A stretch of DNA of 64,000 nucleotides from Opitutus sp. GAS368 (GCA_945906965.1 CAMDRP010000002.1:33896-97895), one strand, 5' to 3'; shown: positions 35,250 through 45,078, counted from the stretch's first letter. Notes: generated from the letters alone by a model not told the origin. Numbers and translations are program-made.

Positions 35250-36914
35250 TTATTTTTTCTTCGCGGCGGGTGGCGGCGGGGTCCAGGCGAGGACTTGTTT
35301 GTCGGAGAGGAGCTGGGCGCGGAAGCGCGCGCGGTCGATGTTTTGGACGGAAGTTTTTTCTGTGATGGCTTGGGCGGCGGCGGTGGCGGCGCTTTGGCCG
35401 AGGACCATGAAAACGGGTTCCATACGGATCGAGCCGTAGGAAATGTGCGTGGCAGAGAGGGCGACGGGGACGAGCAGATTTTCACATTCGGTGGCGCGCG
35501 GGGTAATCGCGCCGTAGGCGATCGGGTAGGGCGAAGGGACTTTGACTTGCACGTCGCCTTCGTTGACGACGTAGCCGTGGGTGTCGACGTAGCGCTGGGT
35601 GTTGTGCGAATCCATGTTGTAGGCGCCGAGGCCAACGGGGTCGGGGGCGACGGCGCGGCCCATGCAGTTGTGTTCGGTCATGATGTAAGAGCCGCTCATG
35701 CGGCGGGCTTCGCGCACGTAAAGTTGGGTGGGCCAACCGGCATTGTCGGTGAATTCGTCGCGGGAGAGACCCCAGCGGGCGGCTTCGGCGCGAATTTTCT
35801 CGGGTACGCGCGGGTGGTGGGTGAGGGTCCAGAGCAAGCCTTGGGTGTAGGCGAGGTGAGCGGCGCGAATCCGGTCGCGGGTGGCGTAGTCGGCCTCGGC
35901 GTAGGCGTAATTTTCGCCGATGAAATCGGTAGAGAAACCCGTGTTATTGTTGGTGTCGGTCTTGCGGTTAGGCATGTCGGCCGGGTGGAGCGGGAGAATT
36001 TTTAGGCCGGCTTCAAAATTACGCAGGAGTAACTCGTAGTTTTTTTCGTCATATGCTGCGGGCTTCGGGAAAGGGATGCGGTTGGCGGGGGCATCGGTGA
36101 AACACAGGCGGAAGTTGTAGGCTTGGACGCGGGCATCGCCGGAGCCTTCGGCGCCGGGGCCGGTGGTGGCGATGCCGGGGAGGAGGCCGCTGGTGGCATC
36201 GCCAGGAATGATGTAGGGCGAGACGCGCGGGAAAAATTGGTGGGCGGTGGCGTGACGGGTTTGGACGCCGTTGAGGGTTTCGCCGTGTTCGGCGTTGGCT
36301 TCGCGGCCGACGCGGTAGGCGACGCCGGCTTTGGCCATGAGGTCGCCTTCGTAGGTGGCGTCGATAAATATCTGGGCGCGGACGCTGCGGCCGGATTCGA
36401 GGTAGATGGTGTTGAGGCGGGCGCCGGTTTTCTCGACGGCGCGGGCCAAGTCGAGGCGCTCGCGGCGGAGCACGGTGATTTTATTTTCGCGCACGAGATC
36501 TTCAAAAATTTTTTCGGCGACGTGGGGCTCAAAAGTCCACATCGCGGGCTCGCCGGGTTCAGTCGCAGATTGGCCGATGCTGCGGTAGGAGCCGAAGGGT
36601 TGCTGGGTCCAAGCGGCGGGTTGGGCGTAGTGTTGGGCGACGCGTTCGTAGAATTGGCGCGCGAGGCCGCCGATGGCGCGTTTGTTGCCGATGTCAGTCT
36701 GGCCGAGGCCGCCGCTGCTGAGGCCGCCGAGCTTGGCGTCGGGGTTAATGAGTATGACGGAGTGGCCGAGGTGGGTGGCTTGGACGGCGGCGATGACGGC
36801 GCCGGCGGTGCCGCCATAGACGCAGATGGCGGTTTCAAGGGGAGCGGGAATCGGGGCGGCGCGGAGCAGGGCCGCGGAGAGTACAAGCCAAGTAACCAAG
36901 GGGTAGGGTTTCAT
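35250..36914 (-). CDS. Secreted FAD-dependent oxidoreductase
   Basis: The 554-residue protein has a signal peptide (about residues 1-20) and an FAD-binding dinucleotide fold starting ICVYGGTAGAVIAAVQA, then GGLSSGGLGQTDIG. It fits the FAD-dependent oxidoreductase group (PF12831-type) common in Planctomycetes and Verrucomicrobia, where it occurs with sugar-degrading genes. Other family landmarks are DATYEGDLMAKAGV and the C-terminal GQSAATAAAQA. The substrate is unknown; export suggests a periplasmic role, though FAD loading would then need Tat or periplasmic insertion, and no twin-arginine motif is seen. Confidence 0.87.
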   Translation of the reverse strand: MKPYPLVTWLVLSAALLRAAPIPAPLETAICVYGGTAGAVIAAVQATHLGHSVILINPDAKLGGLSSGGLGQTDIGNKRAIGGLARQFYERVAQHYAQPAAWTQQPFGSYRSIGQSATEPGEPAMWTFEPHVAEKIFEDLVRENKITVLRRERLDLARAVEKTGARLNTIYLESGRSVRAQIFIDATYEGDLMAKAGVAYRVGREANAEHGETLNGVQTRHATAHQFFPRVSPYIIPGDATSGLLPGIATTGPGAEGSGDARVQAYNFRLCFTDAPANRIPFPKPAAYDEKNYELLLRNFEAGLKILPLHPADMPNRKTDTNNNTGFSTDFIGENYAYAEADYATRDRIRAAHLAYTQGLLWTLTHHPRVPEKIRAEAARWGLSRDEFTDNAGWPTQLYVREARRMSGSYIMTEHNCMGRAVAPDPVGLGAYNMDSHNTQRYVDTHGYVVNEGDVQVKVPSPYPIAYGAITPRATECENLLVPVALSATHISYGSIRMEPVFMVLGQSAATAAAQAITEKTSVQNIDRARFRAQLLSDKQVLAWTPPPPAAKKK

Positions 36915-37065
36915 GCGGTGTGATTGAAGATAGAATTAAATCTCGGTCAATGCGGCGGCGTGTGGGCGAAAGGGCGTACCAGTCGATTCGCAGGGGTATG
37001 AAACAGTGAAAGGATTTTCTGGCGCGCGGGCACGTGGGGCGCTTGTCTATCGCAGATGTTCACCC

Positions 37066-37151
37066 GCCCGGGTGGCGAAATGGTAGACGCATGGGACTTA
37101 AAATCCCCTGATCGTAAGGTCGTGCCGGTTCGAGTCCGGCCCCGGGCACCA
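37066..37151 (+). tRNA. tRNA-Leu (TAA anticodon)
   Basis: An 86 nt tRNA with a long variable arm and encoded CCA: acceptor GCCCGGG pairs with CCCGGGC, the anticodon loop CTTAAAA gives TAA, and the T arm is GCCGG-TTCGAGT-CCGGC. The outermost anticodon-stem pair appears mismatched (T-C), a minor oddity. Confidence 0.95.
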
Positions 37152-37230
37152 ATAAGCGCAGGATTTTTGGGTGAACTTTTAAAAAATCACTTTGAGGTTA
37201 CCCCGATTTGACGGACTCGAGTTGGGTTTT

Positions 37231-37259
37231 AAAAAAAGATTCGGTCGGTTGTTCCGACC
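37231..37259 (-). terminator. Probable terminator of the first OppA-like gene
   Basis: On the minus strand a 6 bp stem (37254-37259 with 37243-37248, 5 nt loop) is followed after 5 nt by seven T residues. It lies about 55 nt beyond the stop of the substrate-binding protein. Confidence 0.6.
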
Positions 37260-37312
37260 CCGAGGCGCCGCTTCGGCTTGAGCGTTGGCGGAAAGCAACC
37301 CCAGCCTCTATC

Positions 37313-38944
37313 TCACGGCAGAAACTCGACGAACTTCCAGCTGCGGTTATCGATCACGTTAGGCACGAGCCGGAGCTTCGGATTCATCGCAAACACCCGC
37401 GTGTAAAAGTACAGAGGGATGACCGGCATTTCGTCGGCCAAGATGGCCTCCAGCTTTTGGTAAATTGCAAAACGCTCAGCGTCGCTGCCCACGCGCGCGG
37501 ACTCATCCAGCAGCGCATCATACGTCGCGTTGCTCCAGCCGGTATCGTTGTTGCCGCCGCCCGTGCGCCACATGTCCACAAAGGTGTTGGGATCGACATA
37601 GTCCGCGATCCAGCCCGCGCGCGCGATGTCGAAGGCTAGGTTGTCCTGTGAATCCAAATAAACCTTCCACTCTTGGTTCGTCAGACCGATCTCCACCCCA
37701 AGCCGAGTGCGCAACATCTGTTGAATCGCCTCGGCGATGGCGCGGTGGTTTTCCGATGTATTGTAGAGAATGCTGATCTTGGGGAAGCCGCGACCTTCGG
37801 GGAAACCGGCTTCGGCCAAGAGCCGCTTAGCCTCGGCGAGGTCGCCGTCGATGCGCGCTTCCGACTTAAACTTCGGTGAGGGCGGCGTAAAATTGTAAGC
37901 CGGCGTCTGCCCGCCGCGGGTGACGTTCCGCACGATTGAGCTACGGTCGAGCGCCAGCGCCAGCGCGCGGCGCACGCGCTTGTCGTTCAGCGGTGGCTGC
38001 GTGACGTTGAGTCGGTAAAAATATACGCCATAGTAGGGTTCTTCCCGATAGCTCGCGGCGAACTCCCGTTTGTAGGTATCGATTTTCGTGTTCGGCAGCT
38101 CGTTGGTTTTGTCGACTTGGCCGGTGCGGAACATGCGCTCTTCCGTGTCAATGCTCTCGGTGGGCATGAAGTTGATCGTGTCCAGCTTTACCGTTGCTCG
38201 GTCCCAATAGGTGGGCGAGCGCGTGACCACGATCCGCTGGTTCGGCCGCCACTCTTTCATGATGAACGGACCGTTGCCCACGATATTCTCCGGCCGCGTC
38301 CATGGCGTGCCTTTGCGGGCGAGTCCGCCAAACTTTTCCACCGTCGGGATGTGCACGGGAAACCATGAGTAGTGCTTCATCGCCTCGATCAGGAACGGGG
38401 TGCGGTTGTTCAAGGTCACGACGAGTGTGCGCGCATTGAGCGCCTTGAAACCTACCTTGGAAAAATCTGTGAGCTTGCCCTTGTTGTAATCCTCCGCGCC
38501 CACCGCCGGGTGCAGCTTGTAGGCATACTCCGAAGCGAGTGCCGGCGTGAGGATGCGCTTAAACGACGCCACGAAATCCTGCGCGGTGACCAGGTCGCCG
38601 TTGGACCACTTGGCGTCGGCGCGCAGATGAAACGTGTAAACGCGCCCATCCTCCGAAATATCCCACCGCTCCGCCACCCCGCCAATCGTGTCATCGCCGT
38701 TGGGGCCTTCGGCGACGAGGCCTTCGAAGAGCGCGTTGACGATTTTGTTTTCCGGTACACCCGTGACGATCTGCGGGTCGAGATCCTGCGGCTCGGTGCC
38801 GTTGCCAAAATTCAGGACCGTGCGAGGTCCGGCGTTAGCCGCCGCGGCGGTCTCTGGGGCCTTGGAGGCGGATTTGCCGCAACCAGTGAGGATGAGCGCG
38901 GCCACCAGCAACGTCGCGCCATGGGGGATTGAACGAATATGCAT
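37313..38944 (-). CDS. OppA-like peptide/solute-binding lipoprotein
   Basis: The 543-residue protein starts at the ATG at 38944 with a lipoprotein signal peptide ending in LTGC, so it should be lipid-anchored. The rest is the SBP_bac_5 fold of ABC importers for oligopeptides, nickel or sugars: EPQDLDPQIV, a FHLRADAKWSNG segment, VGNGPFIMKEW, and VRRALALALDRSSIV are family motifs. No permease or ATPase genes are nearby, so it probably works with a shared transporter. A related protein is encoded at 42774-44399. Confidence 0.92.
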   Translation of the reverse strand: MHIRSIPHGATLLVAALILTGCGKSASKAPETAAAANAGPRTVLNFGNGTEPQDLDPQIVTGVPENKIVNALFEGLVAEGPNGDDTIGGVAERWDISEDGRVYTFHLRADAKWSNGDLVTAQDFVASFKRILTPALASEYAYKLHPAVGAEDYNKGKLTDFSKVGFKALNARTLVVTLNNRTPFLIEAMKHYSWFPVHIPTVEKFGGLARKGTPWTRPENIVGNGPFIMKEWRPNQRIVVTRSPTYWDRATVKLDTINFMPTESIDTEERMFRTGQVDKTNELPNTKIDTYKREFAASYREEPYYGVYFYRLNVTQPPLNDKRVRRALALALDRSSIVRNVTRGGQTPAYNFTPPSPKFKSEARIDGDLAEAKRLLAEAGFPEGRGFPKISILYNTSENHRAIAEAIQQMLRTRLGVEIGLTNQEWKVYLDSQDNLAFDIARAGWIADYVDPNTFVDMWRTGGGNNDTGWSNATYDALLDESARVGSDAERFAIYQKLEAILADEMPVIPLYFYTRVFAMNPKLRLVPNVIDNRSWKFVEFLP

Positions 38945-39153
38945 GTGAATATGGGAGCGATCTCTTGTCCGAGCGCAAGGCAGCGCTCGCTGCTTTGATG
39001 CGAAAACGCCCGATTCCATCCCGCCGCCGCGCTCGCAACCTGCCGCCGCCTGGCCGCTGTCACGCTTTCCTGCAGTTGTACAACCGATCCCGGCTCGATG
39101 GTGCGACTAGCAATCGGACCCAGCGCTTAACGCCTGTAAATTTAAGCCGAGGC

Positions 39154-40275
39154 TCAAGCCTTCACCCGCTCGCGCTTACCACTTTGGGCCGCCGCGAAGA
39201 TCGCTTCGATGACGGTCATGTCCATCCGCCCGAGCTCACCCGGAGTCGGCAACGTCGTGCCATCGATTAGACTCTGGGCGATCGCATCCATGTGCTTCGC
39301 TTGCTGGCTCAGCGGCGAATAGCTCAACGCACCTCTGCTCGTTGCGCCCTTGATCCCACGGTAGCTGAACGCCGGGTTCAGTTCAAACCAACCGCGCTCT
39401 GCCTCGGCCCGGAAGAGGTTCCCGCCGCGCTCATAACTCGACATGACATCGCAGGTCGCCCCGTTCGCGAACTCCAGAGTGTAGTTTAACGTCTCCTCCA
39501 CTTCGTTGAAAAATTCCGGCCGCACCTTCGGTTCCTCTTTTGCCGTTACGCTCACCGGTACCGCGCCGGTCGCCATCCAAGCCGCGTGATTGGCGTAGAT
39601 TCCTACGTCCATTAACGCCCCACCGCCGGCCAACGCTGCGTTCACGCGCCAAGGTTTTACGCCGTTGCGCAGGCCGATTTTAAAGCCACGCAGACTGGTC
39701 ATCTTCATGAACGGTCCAAATTCTTTCTCCCGGGCAAGGCGCATCAGCTCCCTGTGGTAAGGATCATAGTGCAGCCGGTAGCCGATCGCCAACGCCCGCT
39801 TCGCCGTGCGGCACGCGGCCAGCATCGCATCGCACTCGGCCACCGTGTTCGCCATGGGCTTCTCACAAATGACGTGCTTGCCCGCTTTCGCCGCGCGGAT
39901 CGAATGTTCCGCGTGCAACCCCGGTGGCGTCACGATGTAGACCAGGTCGATCTCGGGATTATCCGCGAGGCGATCCATCGTCGTATAATCGTAGATATTT
40001 TTCTCGGAGAACCCGTAGTCCGCCGCCCATTTCTCGCCTTTGGCCCGTGTACCAGTGACCACGCCGGCCAGACGCACAAACTCGGTCTCTTTCAACGCCG
40101 GCCCGAGCTCTTTATCCGAGTAGTTGCCGAGACCGATCAGCGCGAGTCCCAGCTTTTTGGGTTTCGCCGTCGCGCCGCGCAGGCTCAATGAGGGAAATGA
40201 AATCGCCGCCGTCCCGAGAGCAAATCGGCCGATAAAGGAGCGACGCGTCAGGTGGGCGTAGGGGGATTGTTTCAT
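39154..40275 (-). CDS. Tat-exported Gfo/Idh/MocA family oxidoreductase
   Basis: The 373-residue protein has a twin-arginine signal (RRSFIGRFALG, residues 11-21), so it is folded with its NAD(P) in the cytoplasm and exported. The Rossmann part follows with LALIGLGNYS, then the CEKPMANT motif holding the catalytic lysine. It resembles glucose-fructose oxidoreductase, whose NADP is tightly bound. It stands between two OppA-like/nucleoside genes on the same strand. Natural substrate unknown, probably a sugar. Confidence 0.9.
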   Translation of the reverse strand: MKQSPYAHLTRRSFIGRFALGTAAISFPSLSLRGATAKPKKLGLALIGLGNYSDKELGPALKETEFVRLAGVVTGTRAKGEKWAADYGFSEKNIYDYTTMDRLADNPEIDLVYIVTPPGLHAEHSIRAAKAGKHVICEKPMANTVAECDAMLAACRTAKRALAIGYRLHYDPYHRELMRLAREKEFGPFMKMTSLRGFKIGLRNGVKPWRVNAALAGGGALMDVGIYANHAAWMATGAVPVSVTAKEEPKVRPEFFNEVEETLNYTLEFANGATCDVMSSYERGGNLFRAEAERGWFELNPAFSYRGIKGATSRGALSYSPLSQQAKHMDAIAQSLIDGTTLPTPGELGRMDMTVIEAIFAAAQSGKRERVKA

Positions 40276-40352
40276 AGGTGACTACCACACAAGCCAACAC
40301 TCCGGTCTAAGCAAGCCGCCAACCTCGCGATGGCACTCGGGCGTTGCCGGAG

Positions 40353-41756
40353 TTATTTTAAGCCTGCGGCGAGGGCGGCGGTGATGCGTTGGGCGATTGC
40401 GCGCATGCGGGTTTTCACGGTGGCGATGTCGATCGTGAGGATTTTCCGGTCTTCCATGATGATGCGGCCATGGATGATCGTCGTGCGAACGTCTTTGGGG
40501 CCGGCGGCGTAAACGAGCGCAGAATACACGTCGTAGAGCGGGATCAGGTTGGTGCCCTCGTGATCGAGGATGATAATATCCGCGAGTTTGCCGGGCTCAA
40601 GGGAGCCGAGGTCTTTTTCGCGGTGCAGGGCGCGGGCGCCGCCGAGCGTAGCCATCTCGACCACTTTGAGGGCGGGCATGACGTTACGGTCTTTGCGGTC
40701 GAGTTTGTGGAGCTTGGCGACGTAGCCGAGTTGGCCGATGACATCGAGGGTGTTGCCGCTCATGGGGCCGTCGGTGCCGAGACCGACGCGGAGTCCGTCG
40801 TCGTGCATCTTGAGGGCGGGGGCAATGCCTTTGGCGGATTTGATATTGGCGACGATGTTGTGGGCGATGCCGACGTCGCGGGCTTTCAAAAGGGCGATGT
40901 CGGAGTCGTTGACGAAGATGCAATGGCCGGCGACGAGGCGCGGGGTGAGGAGGCCGACGGAGTCGAGGTATTCGACGGGGGTTTGGTTGCGTTCTTTGCG
41001 TAGGGTGGCGACTTCGTCGGGCATCTCGGCGACGTGCATGAGCACGGGCAAATCGAGTTCGGCGGATAATTTGGCCACGAGGGTGAGGTGCGCGGCGTCG
41101 AGCGAGTAAGGCGCGTGCGGGGCGAGGGCGGGCGTGATGAGCGGATCGTTGCGCCAGTCGGCGGCGAATTTCTTGGCGTACTCGATCCCACCGTAGGGGG
41201 TGGGGGAGTCGGGAGTAGGAAAATTGAGGATGCTTTCGCCGAGGACGCCGCGGATGCCGATCTGTTTGGCGGCGCGGGCGACTTCGTCTTCGAAGTAATA
41301 CATGTCGACGGCGGTGGTGGTGCCGCCTTCGACCATTTCGATGAAACCGAGCAGCGCGCCCCAGTAGACGAGTTCGCGGTCGATGAGGTTTTTTTCGAGG
41401 GGGAAAATGAAACGGCGGAGGCGGTCGGGCACGTCGTCACCGAGGCCGCGGAAGACCGTCATCGAGGCGTGCGTGTGGGTGTTGATCATGCCGGGGACAA
41501 CGAGGTTGCCGCGGGCGTCGATGGTTTTTTTCGCGGTATATTGGGTGGCAATCGCGCTGGGGCCGACGGCGAGAATGCGGGCATCGCGGATGATCACGGC
41601 GCCGTCGGGGATGACCTCGCGCGTGGCGTTCATGGTGACGACGTGCGCGTGCGTGATAATGAGATCGGCGGGTTGGAGCGCGGGGGAGGTGGTCACGGGT
41701 TGAGCGGGGGAAATTGCAGGCGTGAGAAAAGTGAGGAGAACCAGAGCGAGGCGCAT
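40353..41756 (-). CDS. Secreted amidohydrolase of the MtaD/SAH-adenosine deaminase type
   Basis: The 467-residue protein has a signal peptide (about residues 1-19) and then an amidohydrolase barrel: the metal-binding NTHTHAS, HVAEMPDE, AGHCIFVNDSD and GLGTDGPMSGN, followed by LGSLEPGKLADIIILD. These fit 5-methylthioadenosine/S-adenosylhomocysteine deaminases and related purine or triazine hydrolases. Export is unusual for this group. It begins 11 nt after a nucleoside hydrolase-like gene, so they likely share a transcript and together may deaminate and cleave nucleosides outside the cytoplasm. Confidence 0.88.
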   Translation of the reverse strand: MRLALVLLTFLTPAISPAQPVTTSPALQPADLIITHAHVVTMNATREVIPDGAVIIRDARILAVGPSAIATQYTAKKTIDARGNLVVPGMINTHTHASMTVFRGLGDDVPDRLRRFIFPLEKNLIDRELVYWGALLGFIEMVEGGTTTAVDMYYFEDEVARAAKQIGIRGVLGESILNFPTPDSPTPYGGIEYAKKFAADWRNDPLITPALAPHAPYSLDAAHLTLVAKLSAELDLPVLMHVAEMPDEVATLRKERNQTPVEYLDSVGLLTPRLVAGHCIFVNDSDIALLKARDVGIAHNIVANIKSAKGIAPALKMHDDGLRVGLGTDGPMSGNTLDVIGQLGYVAKLHKLDRKDRNVMPALKVVEMATLGGARALHREKDLGSLEPGKLADIIILDHEGTNLIPLYDVYSALVYAAGPKDVRTTIIHGRIIMEDRKILTIDIATVKTRMRAIAQRITAALAAGLK

Positions 41757-41767
41757 GGGCGGTAAAA

Positions 41768-42763
41768 TCAGCGGGAAAGCAACGAAGTGAACAGCGTGGA
41801 GAAACGGGCGACATCGAGGCGCTTCTCGAGAAGCGCGCGGGCTTCGCCATGGCCGGGTTCGAAGCCGGGGGGCCAACTGAGGGTGTCACCGTAGCTGGCG
41901 CCGCGGTCTAGGTTCACGTCGATGAACACCTCTTCGGCGTGCGTGACGATGGTGGGGTCGATCCAGGAAGCGGCGGCGATTTCATCCCAGAGCGGGCGAC
42001 CGCGTTGGCCAAATTGATCGAGGTAGGCGGCGAGGGGCGTACCGGCGCGCGCGATGGTAGCAAAGTGTTCGGGTGACGAGCGGACGTCTTGAGAAATATC
42101 GATGGGCGAGCAGGTGATTTTGCGCCACGCAGAATGCAAGACGATACGCGCGGCTTCGGGGTCGAAGCGGAGATTGAACTCACGGCGCGGGGAGTGCTTG
42201 AACTCGCGGGACTCGGTCATCGGGTGAAAGGAGCCGCCCATGAAATGGAGTTCGCGCAGGAGTTGGGGTAACTTGGGTTCGAGGCGGAGGGCGAGGGCAA
42301 CGTCGGTGAGCGGGCCGGCGCACCACAGGGAGATTTCGCCGGGATGGGCGCGGGCTTGGCGGATGATGAAGTTGGCGGCGTGTTCGGAGGAAGGCGCGGT
42401 GGTGGGGTTGCCCTCGGGTAGGTCGGAGGTGGCGTGGGGGTCGACGCTGCGGCCGGGACGGGCGAAGTCCCAAGCGCCGTTGTAGTAGAGGCGGCCGTGT
42501 TGTTTTTCCCAAAGCGTGTGATCGGTCAGTGTGCGGACGAGGGGCGTGAGGGCGCCGGGGAGGACGGGAATTTCGGTGCGGCCCATGATCTCCAAGAGGC
42601 GGAGGGCGTGGCGAACTTGTGGGTCGCGCCAGTGGTCGCCGGTGGGAACGCAGATACCGAGCACCTCGACCTCGGGCGCGTTGAGAAGCATCGCGACGGA
42701 CTGGAGGTTGGAGGTGGCGGGTCCGAGCGTGTCTTGGTCGATGATGATTTTGCGGGCGGGCAT
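41768..42763 (-). CDS. Nucleoside hydrolase-like protein with altered Asp motif
   Basis: The 331-residue protein has the inosine/uridine-preferring nucleoside hydrolase fold (APEVEVLGICVPTGDHW, GRTEIPVLPGA, LWCAGPLTDVALAL). The standard N-terminal calcium motif D-x-D-x-x-x-D-D is only partly kept: Asp9 and Asp11 in IIIDQDTLGPATSN remain, but the last two aspartates are replaced. So activity may be altered or the family subgroup may bind calcium another way. Start at 42763, 10 nt after the upstream solute-binding protein. No signal peptide is seen. Confidence 0.82.
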   Translation of the reverse strand: MPARKIIIDQDTLGPATSNLQSVAMLLNAPEVEVLGICVPTGDHWRDPQVRHALRLLEIMGRTEIPVLPGALTPLVRTLTDHTLWEKQHGRLYYNGAWDFARPGRSVDPHATSDLPEGNPTTAPSSEHAANFIIRQARAHPGEISLWCAGPLTDVALALRLEPKLPQLLRELHFMGGSFHPMTESREFKHSPRREFNLRFDPEAARIVLHSAWRKITCSPIDISQDVRSSPEHFATIARAGTPLAAYLDQFGQRGRPLWDEIAAASWIDPTIVTHAEEVFIDVNLDRGASYGDTLSWPPGFEPGHGEARALLEKRLDVARFSTLFTSLLSR

Positions 42764-42773
42764 GAGCGGTGAA

Positions 42774-44399
42774 TTATTTTTCGAGCCAGACGTCTTTGTA
42801 GTTGTGAAAAGCGAGCGGAGATTTTTTCCAGCCGCGGACGGAGGTTTGGACAAGCGTAGTGCGGGTGCCCCAGTAAACGGGGGCGATGGGGGTTTGGTCG
42901 AGCAGGTAGGTTTCGGCTTTTTGGAGGGCGGAGTGGCGGAGGGCGGGATCGAGTTCGGCGTTGGCGGCGTGGATGAGCGCGTCGTAGGCGGGGTCGGTCC
43001 AGCCGGTGCCGTTGACGCCGTTGCCGGTGGTGAAGATGGCGAGGTAGGAGAGCGGGTCGGGATATTCGGCGGTCCATTTGCCGCGGGCGAAGGTGTAGTC
43101 GCGGGATTGGTCGTTGATGGCGGCGAGGAACATCTTGAATTCTTTTTGGAGGATCACGACCTCGATGCCGAGTTCGCGGCGCCAGCGTTCTTGGAGGGCT
43201 TCGGCGATGCGTTGGTTGGTCTCTTGGGGGATAGTGAGGAACTCGACTTTGGGGAAACCGACGCCGCCGGGGTAACCGGCTTCGGCGAGGAGTTGGCGGC
43301 CGAGCGCAGGGTCGGTGGCGAGGCCGGGGGGCGGGAGGTAGCCGGCGATGTGGGGCGGCGTGAGGGAGGTGGCGGGGAGTTGGCCACCGCGGAGGATGTT
43401 TTTAACGATGGCTTCGCGATCGATGGTGAGGGCGAAGGCGCGGCGGACGCGGGCGTCGCGGAAGGCTGGGGCAGTGACGTTGAAGCGGAGGAAGTAGCTG
43501 TCGAAGATGGGTTCGACGCGGAGGAGCGCGGGGGCGTCGGTTTTATAGGCGTCGATTTTGCTGAGGGGAACGTCCCAGGTCGTGTGGAGTTGGCCAGCGC
43601 GGAAGGCGAGTTCTTGGCTTTGGAGGGATTCGCTGGGGTAGAAGCGGATCTGGTTAAGGCGAACGTGCGCGGCGTCCCAGTAGTGGGGATTTTTTTCTAC
43701 GGCGAGGTGTTGGCTCTCGCGCCACTCGCGGAGGCGGAACGGGCCGTTGCTGATGAAGGGCGCGGTGCGCGTCCAGCGGGCGCTGCGGTCGTCAAAAGCG
43801 CCCGATTTTTCCACGGAAGCAGCGTGAACGGGGAACCAAGCGTTGGTGCGCAGCAGTGTGAGAAAGTAGGCACTAGGTTGAGTAAGCGTGATCTCAAGGG
43901 TGGTGGCGTCGAGGGCGCGGAAGCCGACTTGGGTGAAATCGGTGAGTTGGCCCTTGGCGTAGGCCTCGGCGTTTTTAACGGGGTAAAAAACGTCTTTGTA
44001 TTCGGAGGCGAGGGTGGGCGTGAGGGCGCGGCGGAAACTGTAGAGGAAATCGCGGGTGGTGAGGGGCTCGCCGTTGGACCAACGGGCATCGGGGCGCAGG
44101 TGAAACGTGTAGGTGCGGCCATCGGCGGAGGTTTCCCAGCGGGTAGCGATGCCGGGGCGGGGCTGGAGGGTTTCCTCGTCGAGGGTGACGAGGCCTTCGT
44201 AGAGCGCGCTCAGGACGTTGTGATCGATCGAGCCGCCGGCGATGTGGGGATCGAGGTATTGGACCTCGGCGCCGTTGCCGACGTGCAGGATGCCTTGGCG
44301 GTCGCCGGCTTGGACGAGGGTTTCGCGTCGCGAGCAGCCAGTGATGGCCGCGGTGGTGCAAACGAGAGCGAGCCGGAGCACGGCGTTGAGGCGGAACAT
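42774..44399 (-). CDS. OppA-like solute-binding lipoprotein, first gene of a nucleoside-linked operon
   Basis: The 541-residue lipoprotein has a signal peptide ending in ITGC (from the ATG at 44399) and the full SBP_bac_5 fold (VQYLDPHIAGG, YTFHLRPDARWSNG, SNGPFRLREW, VRRAFALTIDREAIV). It lies 10 nt before the nucleoside hydrolase-like gene, which is itself 11 nt before an amidohydrolase. This tight order suggests the binding protein delivers nucleosides or related compounds rather than peptides (inference). Confidence 0.9.
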   Translation of the reverse strand: MFRLNAVLRLALVCTTAAITGCSRRETLVQAGDRQGILHVGNGAEVQYLDPHIAGGSIDHNVLSALYEGLVTLDEETLQPRPGIATRWETSADGRTYTFHLRPDARWSNGEPLTTRDFLYSFRRALTPTLASEYKDVFYPVKNAEAYAKGQLTDFTQVGFRALDATTLEITLTQPSAYFLTLLRTNAWFPVHAASVEKSGAFDDRSARWTRTAPFISNGPFRLREWRESQHLAVEKNPHYWDAAHVRLNQIRFYPSESLQSQELAFRAGQLHTTWDVPLSKIDAYKTDAPALLRVEPIFDSYFLRFNVTAPAFRDARVRRAFALTIDREAIVKNILRGGQLPATSLTPPHIAGYLPPPGLATDPALGRQLLAEAGYPGGVGFPKVEFLTIPQETNQRIAEALQERWRRELGIEVVILQKEFKMFLAAINDQSRDYTFARGKWTAEYPDPLSYLAIFTTGNGVNGTGWTDPAYDALIHAANAELDPALRHSALQKAETYLLDQTPIAPVYWGTRTTLVQTSVRGWKKSPLAFHNYKDVWLEK

Positions 44400-44490
44400 G
44401 AGTTTGAAGAAGAGCAGAGAGCGCACCGAAATAGGAGTGAGAGTAATTGAGCCTTGCGGGGGCCCGGGTGCAAACCCACGTTCTCGGCGC

Positions 44491-45078
44491 GTGAAAATAG
44501 GATTTCTCGGCGGGAGCTTCGACCCCGTGCATTTCGGTCATCTCATGGCGGCTCAAGACGCCTATGAGCAATGTGGGCTGGACCGGTTAATCCTGGTGCC
44601 CGCCGCTCAGGCCCCGCTCAAGCCCAACGACGTGCAATCCTCAGCCGAGGATCGCCTCGCGATGCTGCGCGCGGCGACGGAATGGGACCGGCGTTTCGAG
44701 ATCTCCGACTACGAGCTCGGCAAGGGTGGGATCAGTTACACGATTGATTCGGCGCGGTACTTTCGGGCGCTTTATCCTAACGATGAACTCTTTTGGGTCA
44801 TCGGCGGCGACCAGTTGCCAAAACTGCATCTTTGGAAAGACATTGAGGAACTGGCGAAGTTGGTGGAATTTATTTTTCTCGAACGGCCGGGCTATCCAGT
44901 TAAACCGCGCGAAGACATCCCGGGCCTACGCTTGCGGCGCTGCGACGGGCATTTACTGGCGATTAATTCGACGGAATTGCGCGAGCGCACGCGGCGCCAA
45001 CTCTCGCTGGACTATTTCGTGCCGCATAAGGCGATTGTTTACATCCGCGAAAACGCTCTGTATCGCGACAAGGGATGA
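44491..45078 (+). CDS. nadD: Nicotinate-nucleotide adenylyltransferase
   Basis: The 195-residue protein makes nicotinic acid adenine dinucleotide in NAD synthesis. The nucleotidyltransferase motif GGSFDPVHFGH (residues 7-17) and the C-terminal INSTELRER (the ISSTxxR motif) are present. The start is GTG at 44491, placed by the conserved N-terminus VKIGFLGGS. rsfS overlaps the stop (ATGA), the common nadD-rsfS pairing. Confidence 0.95.
   Translation: MKIGFLGGSFDPVHFGHLMAAQDAYEQCGLDRLILVPAAQAPLKPNDVQSSAEDRLAMLRAATEWDRRFEISDYELGKGGISYTIDSARYFRALYPNDELFWVIGGDQLPKLHLWKDIEELAKLVEFIFLERPGYPVKPREDIPGLRLRRCDGHLLAINSTELRERTRRQLSLDYFVPHKAIVYIRENALYRDKG

Noticed and set aside
42531..44450. Long plus-strand frame opposite the OppA-like gene
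   Set aside because: The composition is glycine/valine/glutamate-rich with no motifs, while the minus-strand protein has a lipobox and full family features.
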